This document shows, in pieces, positions 63,686 to 64,000 of a stretch of 64,000 bases of DNA (positions are counted from its first letter, which is position 1; each line of letters opens with the position of its first letter). Location of the stretch: the NCBI GenBank assembly GCA_016794345.1, contig JAEUKE010000207.1:157932-221931 (forward strand), written 5' to 3'. The position numbers were made by a program, and so were the translations under genes. The notes under the pieces are model-generated. The model had not been told where the DNA came from. It did not search any database and saw only the letters and a list, made by a program, of their open reading frames with translations. Source of the DNA: Myxococcales bacterium. Lineage in GTDB: Bacteria > Myxococcota_A > Polyangia > Polyangiales > Polyangiaceae.

Positions 63686-64000
63686 ATGGGTCACCCGGCG
63701 GCGCGTCACGAGCGCACACCTCCTCGCGCATACGAGCGGCACCGGCCGGAAGAGACGGTGCTCTATCGGACGATTGCGGCGCATTGGGCGGACTTCTGCG
63801 AGCGCGCCGAGGAAGCGGGAGGGTTTCCTCGCTTTGTGCAGCGCGAGGTGGACGAGTACCGGCGTTGTGGCCTGCTCGAGCACGGCTGCGTGCGCGTCGG
63901 CTGCGAGCGATGTGGCTTCGAGAGGCTCGTCGCCTGCGACTTCGTGCCAACCAGCTTTGCTGGTTGGTGCACTCCGTCGGACCTTCCTGGACTCCGTCCA
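63686..64000 (+). pseudogene. IS91-family transposase, N-terminal remnant (runs to window edge)
   Basis: From ATG 63686: 'YERHRPEETVLYRTIAAHWA', 'FCERAEEAGGFPRFVQREVD', 'EYRRCGLLEHGCVRVGCERC', 'GFERLVACDF'. This is the start of the IS91 transposase zinc-binding domain. After 63943 the expected second half (CxxC of the zinc site) is replaced by a hairpin and unrelated sequence, so it is broken. It may continue outside the window. Confidence 0.7.
63947..63967. repeat. 9-bp perfect hairpin inside the IS91 remnant
   Basis: CCAACCAGC (63947-63955) and GCTGGTTGG (63959-63967) with loop TTT, exactly where transposase homology ends. It could be the end of another inserted element or an IS91-type terminus. 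Confidence 0.6.

Noticed and set aside
62887..64000. Continuous plus frame through 62344-64000 as one long gene
   Set aside because: Only 62401-62886 has protein-like sequence; beyond that it is antisense of the oxidase-like fragment, open because of GC bias.

Overview
The window is high-GC DNA with strong C/G third-position bias. It carries four Hanks-type Ser/Thr kinases, a PP2C phosphatase, TPR/PEGA-type envelope proteins, many lipoproteins with Gly/Ser/Thr-rich linkers and a MYXO-CTERM-like tail. Together these point to a myxobacterium, most likely of the Polyangia/Sorangiineae side. That placement is inferred from gene content; no rRNA is present.

Layout. 1-2897 (minus): an ECF sigma factor and a ZAS/FecR/VIT anti-sigma-like protein cut by the window start. 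3225-13172: a catalytically degenerate HtrA-like PDZ protein, a PP2C phosphatase, a 1949-residue TPR protein and a transmembrane kinase, which look like one signalling neighbourhood. 13253-22711: quinolinate synthase (nadA), a kinase-TPR operon, acetyl-CoA synthetase (acs), a TPR/PEGA barrel-like protein, a further kinase and a glutaredoxin. 22772-28053: a hypothetical protein, a divergent ClpB-like disaggregase overlapping a lipoprotein gene, then rplU-rpmA with a recognisable sigma70-type promoter and a terminator-like hairpin. 28196-28989: a serine-hydrolase lipoprotein gene broken by an internal deletion. 28986-34561: a beta-propeller lipoprotein and a thioredoxin-MauG fusion, divergent from a STAND ATPase with a C-terminal winged helix.

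34710-51967 carries the iron-related content. Two paralogous genes of the leucine-carboxyl-methyltransferase (LCM) superfamily sit at 34710 and 50529, each behind a Fur-family palindrome; the second leads into a stand-alone, cysteine-free S4 gene (rpsD). Between them is a minus-strand operon: imelysin, DUF1111 di-heme oxidoreductase, DUF1513, second imelysin, di-heme cytochrome c peroxidase (49272-42781). It is divergent from a tri-heme lipoprotein, and two further Fur-like palindromes lie in the shared promoter. An ECF sigma/membrane-partner operon, an ankyrin lipoprotein and several secreted proteins fill the gap at 35479-42595.

52059-64000 is a decayed mosaic. It has remnants of IS91-type transposases (one C-terminal, two N-terminal), a Tat-lipoprotein gene cut after 75 codons, fragments of a Cys-rich protein and of an oxidoreductase-like protein in opposite orientation, and a Kelch/MYXO-CTERM gene altered at both ends. 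Intact genes remain inside it: a translationally coupled sigma-kinase-TPR operon (58874-55859) and two lipoprotein genes that share a nearly identical 47-bp leader.

All calls come from reading the sequence and from family knowledge; no database search was run.
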